Source: Aldrovandia affinis | Taxonomy: Eukaryota > Chordata > Actinopteri > Notacanthiformes > Halosauridae | Direction of reading: 5' to 3' | Assembly: GCA_029706075.1 (NCBI GenBank) | Contig: JAINUG010000087.1 | Span: forward strand, 434,001-498,000 | DNA: 64,000 nt | Shown here: positions 49,917-61,200 of the stretch, one piece after another | Numbering within the stretch: the first letter of the stretch is position 1 | How the letters are laid out: each line of letters opens with the position of its first letter | Program-made: the position numbers and the translations under genes | Notes under the pieces: model-generated | Database searches by the model: none | Told to the model about the DNA's origin: nothing | The model's input: only the letters and a program-made list of their open reading frames with translations

Positions 49917-49969
49917 ATTTTACATTTTAAGCATTTAGCAGATGCTCTCATCCAGAGCAACTTACAAGA
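49917..49969 (-). mobile_element. Solo SINE/LINE 3' tail, inverted
   Basis: On the minus strand TTGTAAGTTGCTCTGGATGA then GAGCATCTGCTAAATGC and TTAAAATGTAAA. It is the same solo tail as at 14.16 kb, including the AAATGTAA ending. Confidence 0.6.
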
Positions 49970-50828
49970 TGTGCATTAAACAACATCAGGCTAACAGAAA
50001 TAAATGAACCCACAAATAAAATATACAGAATAGGCCGAATTCATTTAAAGGCTGAAAAAAAGTCTTGTAAAACCGTGCGCTCCGGACATAAACGCAGAAA
50101 CCAAATCAGGCTGCCCTTTTGTTTTTCTTTTAAATAATGAATCTCCTAGCCCGGAAAAGTAAAAAAAACCGTGCCATCAGCACAGAGGCATGAAGCGTGT
50201 TAAGCAAATGAAGCCCAAGTGTGTCCCAGAACGGGCAAAGGCCCACGCATGTCACATCGTTGCTCTTCTCAAAAGCACAAATTTTAACTTTTACTGGCCA
50301 GTTGGTTTCCTCTTGCTTTGTATTTATTAGTTTGAAGATATTTCCTCTGATGGAGAGACCCGCGCAAGCTCAGTCAGCATGTCCCTGCTAATGAATAATT
50401 AGAGGTGCCACACTAAAGCTTTCTCAAATGCCCTATCAGCAGAGCGACGCCACTCAGGAGCTGTGCGCGCTTAACCAGCCGTAACGACAAGGTGCTTATG
50501 CTGAGAAATGTGGCGTCGGGTGATAATGAAGAAAACAGCATCCACACACCAACGCCGCGCACATACACGCGCACGTATAAATCTCAGGCCTAAAGCAATG
50601 CAGAGCAATCGGACTGAAAAGTGGACCGATTTTAACGCTGGTGTAAGTACAACGCAGCAGCACTCTGAACTCTGGGTGGTGGTTCACGGTCAGCTGACTT
50701 TGCCCAAGGTGGCCATGGCCATTACGCCACTGTCACAGGAGCTCAGCATTTGTCATTTTGACTGACAAGAGCTTTCTGAACTCAAGGGACGTTCACTCGT
50801 CGGTGAGAGAGCACGTCTTGAGACAGCA
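49970..50828. other. Unique sequence, candidate conserved non-coding DNA
   Basis: The segment at 50330-50490 contains CTAATGAATAATTAGAGG, a paired homeodomain-type TAAT/ATTA arrangement, in complex non-repetitive sequence. No gene recognised. Confidence 0.3.
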
Positions 50829-50907
50829 GAGGAGCTGTGAGCCACAGTGATTCCACCAATCACAGCAAACAGAGCTGTGGGCCACAGTGATTCCACCAAT
50901 CACAGCA
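50829..50907. repeat. Two-copy 39-40-bp tandem duplication
   Basis: GAGCTGTGAGCCACAGTGAT then TCCACCAATCACAGCAA is repeated once with one substitution. Each copy holds CCAAT and ATCACAGC words. Confidence 0.85.
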
Positions 50908-50945
50908 ACTTTCTGACTCCTTGGATCTATGACAGCAGTAAGTAA

Positions 50946-51119
50946 GGCGGCAGTGTAATATAGTGGTTAGGTAACTGGGCTTGTAACTCAGAGGAAGTTT
51001 AATTCCCAGGTGAGACACTGCCATTGTACCCTTGAGCAAGGTACTTAACCTGAATTGCTTCAGTAAATGTAAACTGTCTAAGTCACTCTGGATAAGAGAA
51101 TCTGCTCAATGCCTAAATG
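50946..51119 (+). mobile_element. tRNA-derived SINE (V-SINE/HE1-like)
   Basis: Head GGCGGCAGTGTAATATAGTG GTTAGGTAACTGG, weak B box AGTTTAATTCCC, body CCCTTGAGCAAGGTACTTAA, and tail CTCTGGATAAGAGAATCTGC. It is the plus-strand counterpart of the copy at 0.93-1.14 kb and is shorter between body and tail. Confidence 0.85.
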
Positions 51120-51740
51120 TCGTGCTTTAGCTGGATACGTCACCATATTTGATCAGGACCAGCATGCCATAATCAATAATCAACACTTTCCCCATTGTTT
51201 GCAATAGTTATGAACAGGACTGCACCAGCAGATTGCTTCTAGGCCAATGCAAATATCCAATATTCACAACCATGTCCGCAGATTGTAGATACCATGCCAG
51301 TAGTTCCAAGAAATGTTGTAAAATGTGTATTCCCCAATGGGGACTCTTCTTCCTAGCAAAGCAGTAACCCGAATGAGAGTGATAAACACAATCAATACGT
51401 GATAGATATTACGGTGTGTAAAATCTTTAATTAAGTTTCAAATGAACACATTTGAATAATCTGTACTCCCAGCTCTGTAGTTATTTATAGCCAGTTCATT
51501 AAAATGGATCAAAAGGCACAGAACAAGAAAGCAAATAAGCAAAATTACAGTAACCAAATATCTTAGCAATTCAATGTTGGAATCCATTTCTCAAGGAAGA
51601 ATTGAAACAAAATATGCTTGCATGGGTTATGCCAATTTCAATGTTCTACATTTCAAACATGTTGTAAAATGTTTCCAATATTACTCCAGTCATGTGTTCA
51701 TCAATGAACTCTGCCTTTTGCAATTCAAAATATGCGTGAT
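51120..51740. other. AT-rich unique sequence
   Basis: No gene or repeat recognised. Confidence 0.35.
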
Positions 51741-52077
51741 TACAGTTTTTCTCGATTGCTAAGTCACTTTGAATGAAACTGTGGTCCACTTAATCATGAC
51801 CATGACCTAAATGAGCACAACAATATGCTTTTTTACAAAACAGTAAGTCATTTCTCATTGCTTTCACACAAAATGCAAATGTTAAGCACATTTCTGCAAA
51901 CCAGTAAACACAATCCCACACAAAAGACACAAAAATCAATGAAGTAAATCATGTCAAACAAAACTGAAGCATTTGGTCTCAGCTGATATAAATTGCTCAC
52001 ATAACTGTGAATCTCTTCCTGCATGTGTGCAAAACCTCTTTGCACATTCATTCAATCAACAATCAGTCCTTATAGAT

Positions 52078-52279
52078 CAGGGATGTCAATCTTATCCGAG
52101 AAGGGCCAGTGTGGGTGCAGGCTTTTGTTCTAGCCCTGCACTAAAACACCTGATTCAACTAATTCACCAATCATGGTCTACAATCAAGACCTTGGTTAGT
52201 TTAATCAGTTGTTTAGTGCTGGGCTAGAACAAAAGTCTGCACCCACACTGGCCCTTCTCGGATAAGATTGACACCCCTG
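52078..52279. mobile_element. hAT-type MITE nested in a mariner-type element
   Basis: The ends are CAGGGATGTCAATCTTATCC and, inverted, CAGGGGTGTCAATCTTATCC. Arms of about 68 bp match except at three positions. The 8-bp flanks TTATAGAT (52070-52077 and 52280-52287) are identical target duplications. It is the same family as the 5.68 kb copy. Confidence 0.93.
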
Positions 52280-52325
52280 TTATAGATGCATAGAAGAGGT
52301 CACCTCTGAGTTGGCGTTTCCAAGA

Positions 52326-52931
52326 ATGGAGCAAGTAAGAGATCAAGGACAAGTGCAAAGGAGAGGAAGAGGTGCCCATCAATGTCCTCAAAAAATGATA
52401 GAATTCAAAGACAACCCTGTGCTGGTGGCAGGGGGGTAAAGTCTTCACTGCGGAGCAGGAAGCTGCCATAGTGGATATGGTTGTTGCCAACAATGCCATT
52501 CGATTACGAGAAACCCAGAAAGCAGTCATTCAGGACCGCAATATGTTTGCCAATGTCAAAAGTGTAAGTGTAGCCACACTTGACCGGGTCCTTAAAAGAC
52601 ATACAATCGGAATGAAACAGCTCTACAAAGTCCCCTTTGAGAGGAATAGTGACAGAGTAAAGGAGATAAGATACCAGTATGTACAGGTAAGGGTTTATCA
52701 CTGTCATCTATTTTCTTACAGTAAAATATTACATTGCATGCAGCTGGAATATTTTACAATGTATTTTCTCTATTTATAATGATAATTATTTAAATGTATT
52801 TCTGTAATGTAGACAATAATGTAGCTTCAATGCAACTCCACATATTTTCATATATGTGTATGAAGCAGGTTTCAACCTGTCAAAAGTAAGGAGACATGGA
52901 AGGAACATCATTGGTCAACAAGCCAATGTAT
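52326..52931 (+). pseudogene. IS630/mariner-type transposase, broken
   Basis: Three pieces follow in order. From ATG 52326 a basic N-terminus (MEQVRDQGQVQRRGRGAHQ) stops at 52437-52439. From 52435 in another frame: FTAEQEAAIVDMVVANNAIR, then SVSVATLDRVLKRH and the ERNSDRVKEIRYQYVQ block, a DNA-binding region, ending at 52686 with CAG directly before GTAAGG, a strong splice-donor match. At 52856-52930: VYEAGFNLSK and RRHGRNIIGQQAN, where the expected catalytic Asp (VDEAGFN in relatives, from memory) is Tyr at 52859-52861. The rest of the DDE domain is missing. Confidence 0.8.
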
Positions 52932-53377
52932 TTACAGCATCATTCAATTTGTAAAGAACACATTACAATAAAGTAAAGCCTTTTGTTGCAGTTCTTGCTC
53001 TTCAGTGAAATTCTTTCTGCTTTGGTCTTCTTTGGTAACATCCTTTTAGGAAACAAGAATACACGCCATGCTGTGGTAAAATGTTTACTTGCCTTTACAT
53101 ACTACGTATAATTATAGTATCAAAAAGTGGCACACACACTCAAAAATGTTTGGGTATATTGATAGTTGTAGTTAGTGCTTATTGGACCATTGTGTAATGA
53201 TTGATAGAAATAACTTTCTGTGAGATGACAAGTTATGATGTTTTGGTGTCTTAGGGTATTTTGCAAATGAAATGTGTCATTTTGGCAAATGCTATTCAGT
53301 TTGGGGGTAGTGTTAACTGTTTTGCAAAAGTGACTTCTGTTTGGAGAAATGTGCTCAAGCAATCGAGAAAAACTGTA

Positions 53378-53454
53378 AATGAAACATGGATATAGGAGAT
53401 AGGTCTGAACTCTAAATGTCTTTATAAAGCCCACAGCTGAAATGCTATCTGTGA
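53378..53454. other. Short unique spacer
   Basis: Flank of the mariner-type element; nothing recognised. Confidence 0.4.
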
Positions 53455-53733
53455 GTGAATGTGTGTGTGTGTGGAGATGATGTGTGTGTGTGTGTGAGAG
53501 AGTGTGTGTGGAGATGTGTGTGTGTGTGTATGGGGAGATGATGTGTATGTATGGGGAGATTATGTGTGTGAGTGTGTGTGGAGATGATGTGTGTGCGTAT
53601 ATGTGTAGATGCTTTGTGTGTGTGTGGAGATTACGTGTGTTTGTGTGTAGGTGTAGATTATGTGTGTTTGTGTGCATGTGTATGTGTAGCTGTGTGCATG
53701 TGTATGTGTAGATGTGTGTGTGTGTGTGTGTGG
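53455..53733. repeat. Degenerate GT-rich array
   Basis: TGTGTG runs are interrupted by GGAGATGATG, GTAGATGCTTTGTG and GTAGATTATGTG units. A segment around 53590-53632 recurs near 54085-54127. Confidence 0.85.
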
Positions 53734-54056
53734 GGGGTAATGTTGTAGGCTACAGTTGTGGAAATGCATTCTGAGAGAAACCCTGCTGCAGAGCGCAGGT
53801 GGATTGATGGATCGATGATCAGGTGGCAGCGTGCCGGAAGATGGCTGATCACGCAGTGAAGTAAATGTATAATATTGCCACGCTGCTCTTTTCCCCTTGG
53901 ATTGCTGTGATCTAATTTCTGCAAATGCAGCGAAGGTTGAGACACAGACAGCTGTGTGAACCTGGCCCTGGCAGGCCAGGTGGGGTGATGTACCTTTGGC
54001 TGATTCATCTTATGTGTTGTAAGTTACTCAATTCCCTAGAGTCCCATTCTAGATGA
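53734..54056. other. Unique spacer
   Basis: About 320 bp of non-repetitive sequence between two related GT-rich arrays; no gene seen. Confidence 0.4.
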
Positions 54057-54235
54057 TATGTGTGTGTGTGTGTGTGTAGAGATGATGTGTGTGTATATGT
54101 GTAGATGCTTTGTGTGTGTGTGTGGAGATGTGTGGATGTGTGCGTGTGTATGGGTATGTGTCGGGGTTGGGTGTGTGTTTGTGTATATGTGTGTTTGGGT
54201 TGGGGGAGGATGTGTGTGTGTGTATGTCGCGGTGG

Positions 54236-54272
<37 letters not shown>

Positions 54273-54289
54273 TTTGGGTTGGGGGTGGA

Positions 54290-54322
<33 letters not shown>

Positions 54323-54443
54323 ATGTGTGTCAGGGTTTGGGGTGGATGTGTGTGTGTGTCTGGGTTGGGAGTTGATGCTGTATGTGTGTATGTCGGGAAG
54401 GATGTGTGTGTGTATGTGTGTGTGTGTCAATGTATATGTGTGT
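54057..54443. repeat. Degenerate GT-rich array with GTTTGGGTTGGGGG units
   Basis: GT runs alternate with TTTGGGTTGGGGGAGGATGT and TTTGGGTTGGGGGTGGATGT, and with related TCGGGTT or TCAGGGTTTGGGG words. The stop-free Cys-Val frames are artefacts. The G-runs may allow quadruplexes. Confidence 0.85.
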
Positions 54444-54679
54444 TACGGTTGGCCAAAATATGACCCCGGAGAGACTGTTAAACAGCAGGTGCTTGATTGC
54501 CAATTAAAGCCATGCTGAGGACACATGATCACGCTGCCTGCAGGGTCTGAGACTAGCACCCGACCACCTGCCAAATGCGGGTATGATTATATCAGTGTCG
54601 GGTAAATGGAACCAATTTAACAGACACATTCTGGTGTAGAAATCAAGCTGCCGAAAAAATCCCCAAAACATAAATGTAA
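54444..54679. other. Unique spacer
   Basis: Nothing recognised. Confidence 0.35.
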
Positions 54680-55032
54680 GGCCTCCCGCGTGGTCTAGTG
54701 GTTTCAACGTCCGACGCTGGCCACGGCGACCGGGGTTCGATTCCCCGTTGAGCCAGAGTCGGCTCTGGTCGGGAGTGCCATCTGGGCGGCAATTGGCTGC
54801 CCACCCCAGGGAGGGGGGAAGGAAGCCGACACACACAGTTCGCTGTGCACAGAAGTGGTTCTGGGGTACCGGAATTACAGTCGACAGCACGACGAGTGTT
54901 GTCTCGGAGGAGGCAGTGCTTCGCCCTTGTCACTGCCGGTCACAGGGCTACGGCAGCAAACTATAAGGGAAGGGGGATTGAACTAAGCACACGGGTAATT
55001 GGCTACCAAATTGGTAGAAAAGGGGTAAAATC
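54680..55032 (+). mobile_element. tRNA-Glu-like SINE
   Basis: Head CCGCGTGGTCTAGTGGTTTC, ACGTCCGACGCTGGCCACGG and B box GGGGTTCGATTCCCCG closely follow the tRNA-Glu layout. A roughly 250-bp GC-rich body contains GACGAGTGTTGTCTCGGAGG, then the tail GGTAATTGGCTACCAAATTG GTAG and A-rich sequence. The B box is perfect, so this may be a fairly young copy. The 45.4 kb copy is its inverted partner. Confidence 0.9.
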
Positions 55033-58000
55033 TGAAAAAATTTAACTATTAAAAAAACAAAACATAAATGTAAGTTCACACAGTTATAGCAATCACAGAA
55101 TATGAGAGAAGAATGTAAAGAAGGAATGAAGCAAGTGAAAACTGACTGGTGGTCAAATCTTAAATGTGAGACCATGTCAGATCTGCTCATGGTCCAGCTC
55201 TCATCCCCATCAATTAAAGACTTTGACCTAAGCTGAGCCATTGAGATGTAGCATGCTGACAGCATTAGGTCCAGGAGACCAGATTACATGGATGGACAGA
55301 AGAGCAAGGAAGAGGATGATGACAGTCTTTCAGAGTCTAAGGAAGATGATAGCTGAAAACATATCTATGGGGGAAAAACAACACCCCTGAGTGACACAAA
55401 AAAAGAAAAAAAGAAAAATATTGTAATTACTATTGTTTGTTCATTTAATCGCATTGTGAAATCTATTTTGTCTTAAAACAAAGATTTGAAAAATGTTTTA
55501 CAACGCATGCTCATGCGGTTCTACAATTTTCATTTTCATATTGTGTAAAAAAAGAGTGCAAATGTCATCATCCACCAGACACAGTGGCTGGTTCAACAAA
55601 AAGTTCGTTTCAGACCCTGTGTCTGTGATTGGACTGTTTCCAGTTGCACTCTCCACGACCTCGTCTGGCCCCGCCCCTGTCTGAAGAATATAACGAGTGG
55701 AGCTACATTTTGGAAAGGCTTTTTTCTTCTTTTTGACTTCATGCTAATCAGCTGCACATTTTTACCTTTTTGGAAAACACTTTTGCAAATGTTTTTACCT
55801 TACTTGTTTGTCCATTTTTCCCTGAGTATTTTTGATAGTTAGGGAAGCGTAGAGGAGGGGAAGCAGTCTGCAGAAGAGAACGTCCATTTTAATCTGCACC
55901 GGGAGGAAGTTTCAAATCTTTTCTTTCTAGGGCTTATTCAGACTGTTTTATTGGTTGTCTTTCTTATATCCCTTCGTTGTAATGTGAGTATGTACTCCTG
56001 AAGAACGTCAAGACAAGCATGTCATGAAATCGCAGAAAACGGCACACTTGTCATAGTACAAGCTATCAGAAAATGAACTGCTCTTTAAAATCTAATTAGC
56101 ATGTAGCACTGAAGTCCTGCATCCAGGTGATTTTCCAACCTACTTAAATCAAGGAGGAATCTCAACTTTATCTGAGATACCTGAGGTTTGGTGTTGACTG
56201 AATAACATAATCTACTCCAGCTGTCTGTCGTGCACTACAGAGTCACCGACGGCAATTATTTGCTTTGATCGTTCCACGGCGTTCTTTCAAGGCCTGTTGA
56301 GCTGGTCATGTGATCCGCATTGATGGACGCAGGCAAAGAGATATCCCATTCAAAGGTCAAAAAGAATCAATAACTCTGAAGGCCCACACATCAATGTGTC
56401 AGATTCAAATGAGAGCATGCAGTGCTTGGAGCTCAAGCCTCTCACAATGAATGGAGATATGCTTGATTGCACACTTAGATCTCTTTGCTTTTTCGCTGCC
56501 ATGCCTACAGGGGGTACAATAAGACGTGTTTTAATCACTCATCGACATTACTATACCGGATAAACACGTCACGCTTTGGCTCATGAGCAGTGTTGGGGCC
56601 ACTTTGAGACCCAGTTTACAATGCAGTCCGATCCAGTGTTTTGGTCTGCTCAGAAACTGTTTGGATCCGATTCAGTTCCAGTTCAGTGCATCTAAATTGA
56701 AGTTGCATTTCCTGTTTTTCAATCACGCTCACGTGGCTGCTATGTCAATATTCCTTTGAAATATTTCACTGGTACGTCTTCATCAAGTCAAACACATCAG
56801 CATACGCAAGACGGTTGGTAGCTGTGCTGGTGCTGGTAGCTGCTTTGAGCTTGCATACAGTTTACCAGTCTGTGCAGAGGCAGGACTGGTGGGAGGGAAC
56901 TGCGATTTGGACGTTCGAGCACACAGCGGTTTGCCAACTTCGGATTCCATCACTTTCGAGTAGCTCTATGACCGGTTGTGATCAAAGCCGTCTCAGACAG
57001 ATGCCTGCTTGTATTCTGCAATACTGGTCAGTAGAAACGTAGCCAGCCAATGGGCCCAATATGTAAGTGACATCATCTCAATGCGCATACAGGGACGGAA
57101 CTGTGGTTTCGAAAAAACATCCACATGTGGTTAGTTCAAGCAATTCTTCCAAATCCACTGGGTGGCAGGTGAATAACTGGAAAAGGCAACTGGTAGAAAA
57201 GATTAATAGCCTCAATAGGCACTAAACTGGATCAGTCCTGTTTAAAAACATAACGATATCATGTTCTTCCATGTCTGTTTAGTACGTCCTTTCATTTTTT
57301 AAGTTGTACAGTACTTTATGCTTCAGATCTTTATTTTGTAACACTATTATGAATTAAACTGAGGGACTGCCCTACATAAAACATTTCTCTACATGCGTTT
57401 TCCCCACACAAGCGCCCTACATTGCGTGGCGCAGAGGCACATGCGTACAGTATGCACGGGACAGTAGACTGCACAAGCCCATTAAAGATAACAAGTGAGT
57501 AGTGATGTTGCATTGATGGAGGAGTAAGGCTTCATGAACCCCAAAATGGATGAATCCAACATGTGTTATAGAGATCCGAACCAACCAATTTGCTTTTGCT
57601 TTTGAGAGCTATGTCTTTTGATTGATTCAAAGCCAGTGATTGTCAGCATGTGGCAACCCTAACCATTACATGGTTTGTTAACCTCTACCACGACAGCAAG
57701 TAATACAATCAAATTGAGTATTTAAGGATTTATAGATAATTTACTTACAGGATTCTACAGGGCACCCTTATCCTTCAATTTCCACATTAATTTTTTTCTG
57801 TTGTTTCTAAATATCACATGGATTTGTACTGAACATAAAAATAGTTTAAAAGGCATATAGGATTGGGCCCAGTTAAAACAACGAAATTATTTATAAAACA
57901 GCCAAGCAAAGGCCACTGAGCTAGCGTGTGATTAGTATGTCCATCCACACACTTTCAAACACCTCCTGGTGTTTTTCTGCAGCTTATAACAAATGTCAAG

Positions 58001-58930
58001 GTCAAAATAAATAGGCTATATGTGACAAACATTAATCAGAAAACTACAGATCGCTTTTCAGAGAACAGTCCTATGTGCATTTTGAAATCTTGCGAGAAAT
58101 ATTTTCTGTGAGCGAAACAAATATTCAGTTGAAATAAAATCATGTCCATTACCACAGGTTATTGCACAGAATGAAATGGAGGTTATTTTGCAGGTGATTT
58201 TATTTTTCTGCATTGCTTCATTGGATTGCATTATTTGTTAATTTCATTCACAATAATAAGGTGAGTTATCATATTGAAGTTATAGTGAACCTAGAGAAAA
58301 AGCAAAAAAGATACAAATATCTTGGTTTCTTTCATAATCTTTAATATTAACTGCTCTTTCTCATTAGTTAAATGAACAAAGGCAAGCATGGTTCATTTAC
58401 CAGAAAGAATGTCAGGCATCCCTTTAAAATCTACTCTGTCTCAAATACAAGTTTATTACTTGCCTTTTGGGGTAGGAGTGTATCTGGGGGACCAATACAT
58501 ATTATTTATGCTCAGTATATAGTCAGTAAATGGTCAGTATACAGAAAATCTTTATATGCTACTTCCTAGAAACACTTATTCATCAAGCTCAAACCCTAAA
58601 CCCTCCCTGCCTCGATTTGATGTGGGCTCATATGTTGCTCAGTTCCATTTCCATTTCCATTTCCAGTGTTATTATCTGGCTATGGGCACTCACAGATTTA
58701 GTAAAAAATAAATAGTGAAAAGAGTGAAGAGTAATTCTAATGAAGTGGCATCAATACCAACAGGATACTCTGTTATCTGATCATCTAGTTTGTGGCAATC
58801 TTATCAGTTCACTCTTATTTACAACATTCTCACACAAACATTCACAAACAACCATTGACGCACAAACATTGTCACACATTGTCACACAATCAATCCCACA
58901 CACACAGGCATTCTCACACAAGCATTCACA
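55033..58930. other. 3.9-kb repeat-poor stretch
   Basis: No gene supported. The segment at 56050-56300 looks complex and could be conserved non-coding DNA. A four-unit CATTTC repeat lies at about 58645-58664, and CACAAACATT-type short repeats at 58830-58940. Confidence 0.3.
55626..55720 (+). promoter_or_regulatory. Promoter-like cluster (CCAAT, GC box, TATA-like)
   Basis: An inverted CCAAT word (GATTGG, 55627-55632), a GC box CCCCGCCCC (55669-55677) and a TATA-like ATATAA (55688-55693) occur within 70 bp in the order and spacing of a vertebrate core promoter. No coding exon is seen downstream, and such words arise by chance, so this is a weak call. Confidence 0.2.
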
Positions 58931-58996
58931 CAAACACACTTGCTTGCTCGCTTATGGTTGTCCATCGAATCCGATGATGACTTCTACTTTTGTCTC

Positions 58997-59290
58997 TTAA
59001 CAGTGAGTTATTTGATGGCTGAACAGTCCAATCCGGGATCTACAGGTTTTATTGCAGGTGGGGCATGTGTAAGTGGTACTGGTGGTGGTGGCAATTGTGG
59101 GCATGTTTCTCCTGTGCCATCTTAGTTGTCTTCTATCTGTCCTCTCCTCCTCAAACCTACGAGTCCCGTCCAGGCAGCGCTGCCGCCAGGTGTTGCGATC
59201 AGCAGCAACGTCCTCCAGATCCTCAGGTCTGATTGCACACTTCCTCAGTGATACCTTCAGCTGGTCTTTAAACCTTTTCTTCCGCTCCAC
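58997..59290 (-). pseudogene. LINE ORF C-terminus with C2H2 zinc finger
   Basis: The 97-codon frame starts in KKRFKDQLKVSLRKC, continues DRNTWRQRCLDG and ends with YTCPTCNKTC RSRIGLFSHQITHC, where C-x2-C and H-x4-H define a C2H2-type finger. A terminal finger of this form is known from this LINE type and is thought to bind nucleic acid. The stop falls directly after the last Cys. Confidence 0.85.
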
Positions 59291-59442
59291 TGCTGACCAT
59301 TATCCATGGTGTAGCTGGCCATATAGGATCCTACGAGACAGTACATTTTGGGGCATCCTGATAACATGCCCAACCCAGCACAGCTGATCATGGCCTCAAT
59401 ACTTCTGCAGTTAGTCTTTGCAAGTATTTCAGTATAAGGCAC
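59257..59442 (-). pseudogene. LINE ORF linker fragment
   Basis: MPYTEILAKTNCRSIEAMIS near the start corresponds to the region after the reverse transcriptase in this LINE type. Frameshifts separate it from both neighbours. Confidence 0.7.
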
Positions 59443-59483
59443 ATGGTCATGTTATGTAATTCCCAAGGTGCACTGCAGGCATC

Positions 59484-60278
59484 CTATGTGGAAGGGCTCA
59501 AGGGAACTGATATGGCGCCTGTAAGTAACTCAGACCTCACAGCTGTAGAGGAGTGTGATGATGCAAACAGCTTGGCAACCTTAGTGTAGAGATGAAGATT
59601 CTTGTTCTGAAAGATCCTGCACCGAAGTCTCCCAAAGGCAGCAGAGGCTTGCTTGATTTGGTTTTGGATTTCATGATCAGTAATGCAGTCCTTCATGATG
59701 ATACTGCCCAGGTATTTAAATGACAGCACTATTGTTACTGTTTTGTAGTCTATGGTGAAGACAGGTATGGTGGATGTGGGGTGAAGCTCCATTAGCAGAT
59801 CACCTCTATCTTGGTGGTATTCACAGACTATCCCATTCTGCTGTAGGTTCGAACAACAACAGCAATGATGGACTGGAGGTCTTCTGAGGAATGGGCCACA
59901 AGAGCAGTCATCTGCATACTGCAGCTCAAAGCCCCGCTCTCTAGAGACTCTGGTGGATGCTTGGAGCCTCTTGATGTTGAAGAGGTTTCCAGCCAACCTG
60001 AAGTTCACTGCAACACTGCTGCTGTCCCCAAACTCCTTGTGGAGAAGCGGAATCACACATAGGAGGAATATGTTGAAGAAAACAGGTGCCAGCATGTATC
60101 TCTGTCTCACACCTGTGTATACAGGGAAAGGTGCAGACTCCTGTCCACCAAAGGTCACTCGAGCCATCATCCCATCATGAAATTGGCGGAGTATGTCAAC
60201 AAACTTGGCGAGGCAGCCAAATTTGAGAATTATGCCCCATAAGAGTTCTTTGCTCACAGTGTCAAAGGCCAGTGTCAA
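59484..60278 (-). pseudogene. LINE reverse transcriptase domain
   Basis: The 264-codon frame lacks a true start: it opens at LAFDTVSKELLWG (RT motif with catalytic Asp), followed by RQFHDGMMARV, GVRQRYMLAPVFFNIFLL (normally GVRQGCVLAPVLFN) and the YADD box at residues 121-124 (59907-59918). Later come SFKYLGSIIMKDC and AAFGRLRCRIFQNKNLHLYT. Near residue 225 the frame shifts away from the expected sequence. YADD is intact, but the R-Y for G-C change and truncation make it inactive. Confidence 0.88.
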
Positions 60279-60384
60279 AGCTGCTGTTTTCAGGGGGTGA
60301 TGGAACAGTTTCTTGGGCCATAAATAGTTTTAACGGAGTTGTAGAAGTTGTGCATGTTATTTTTATCTGCATAGCTTTGTATTT

Positions 60385-60532
<148 letters not shown>

Positions 60533-60839
60533 CAGTCTCCTGTAAGGTTTAATTCAATGTATGCCCTTGGGTACTTCTCCATGTTGTTCACCTTTTCTTT
60601 TTCAATATTAATTAATTAATGTAATTGTGTTTTCTTCTTGTGTTTGTAATTTAACCTGTTTTGTTTGTATATTGTGTTTGATTTGTTTGAACGTGATTTT
60701 GTTCTTTGATGCAGAAAGGAAATGCAGAAAGGAAATACAACTGACTTTTAAAACTGTGTTTTAACAATAGCAGCAGACTTGGGATTTACAGGAGTTAAAT
60801 GAACTTAATGCTACACTGATGGAAATGGCATGTTATTAT

Positions 60840-61200
60840 AAGCTTCTTCTTAAGAGCACTTTCTTTATTTTATAATTTTTAATAATATTAACAATATTAC
60901 AGGCAGCAGCAATAAGTTACAGACAAGGATAAAACAATGAACAAAAATCATAAATTACAAAAGATAGGGTTACTACAAGGAAGACTAAATAGTCAGTATG
61001 GGAAAACCACACAGAGGCAACATTTAGCTGAGACATTTGCCCAGCCTGTTGCTCCAGCTTCTAATTCCTTAGAATCATATTATTAAACACCCTTAACGAG
61101 ACTAGCTCCATAACATGCAACTCACTCTATAGCACGTTCCATGTGGAGGGCACAGCACACTTAAAAGCCCTTTTTCCCATGTCAGTATGAGCATTTGGGA
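60840..61200 (-). mobile_element. LINE 3' remnant
   Basis: On the minus strand the segment translates as KRAFKCAVPSTWN, then after a stop ELVSLRVFNN, with a long AT-rich 3' region after it. The order (K)RAFxxxAPSxWN then a Leu-rich helix is the C-terminal signature of several fish LINE ORF2 proteins. Stops are present and the clade is unclear. Confidence 0.55.

Larger units (their letters stand above)
51743..53375 (+). mobile_element. IS630/Tc1/mariner-type transposon, both ends present
   Basis: The left end CAGTTTTTCTCGATTGCT and the right end AGCAATCGAGAAAAACTG are exact inverted repeats of 18 bp, each flanked by TA (51741-51742 and 53376-53377), the target duplication of this superfamily. 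Subterminal GCACATTTCT...CAAACCAGTAAACAC-type blocks are also inverted. The 1633-bp element contains a broken transposase gene and a 202-bp hAT MITE. Confidence 0.9.
58990..60292 (-). mobile_element. Non-LTR retrotransposon (LINE), 5'-truncated
   Basis: The minus strand carries, in order, a reverse transcriptase palm, a broken linker, an EAMISCAGLG-type block and a basic stretch ending in a C2H2 zinc finger. This layout matches an RTE/CR1-like LINE type common in fish and invertebrates, but I cannot fix the clade. The 5' end stops just inside the AFDTV block, and about 94 bp further on begins the 73-unit CA tract. Confidence 0.85.

Noticed and set aside
53120-53677. 185-codon minus-strand frame
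   Set aside because: It joins a GT-rich array to the 3' terminal region of the mariner-type element and carries no domain.
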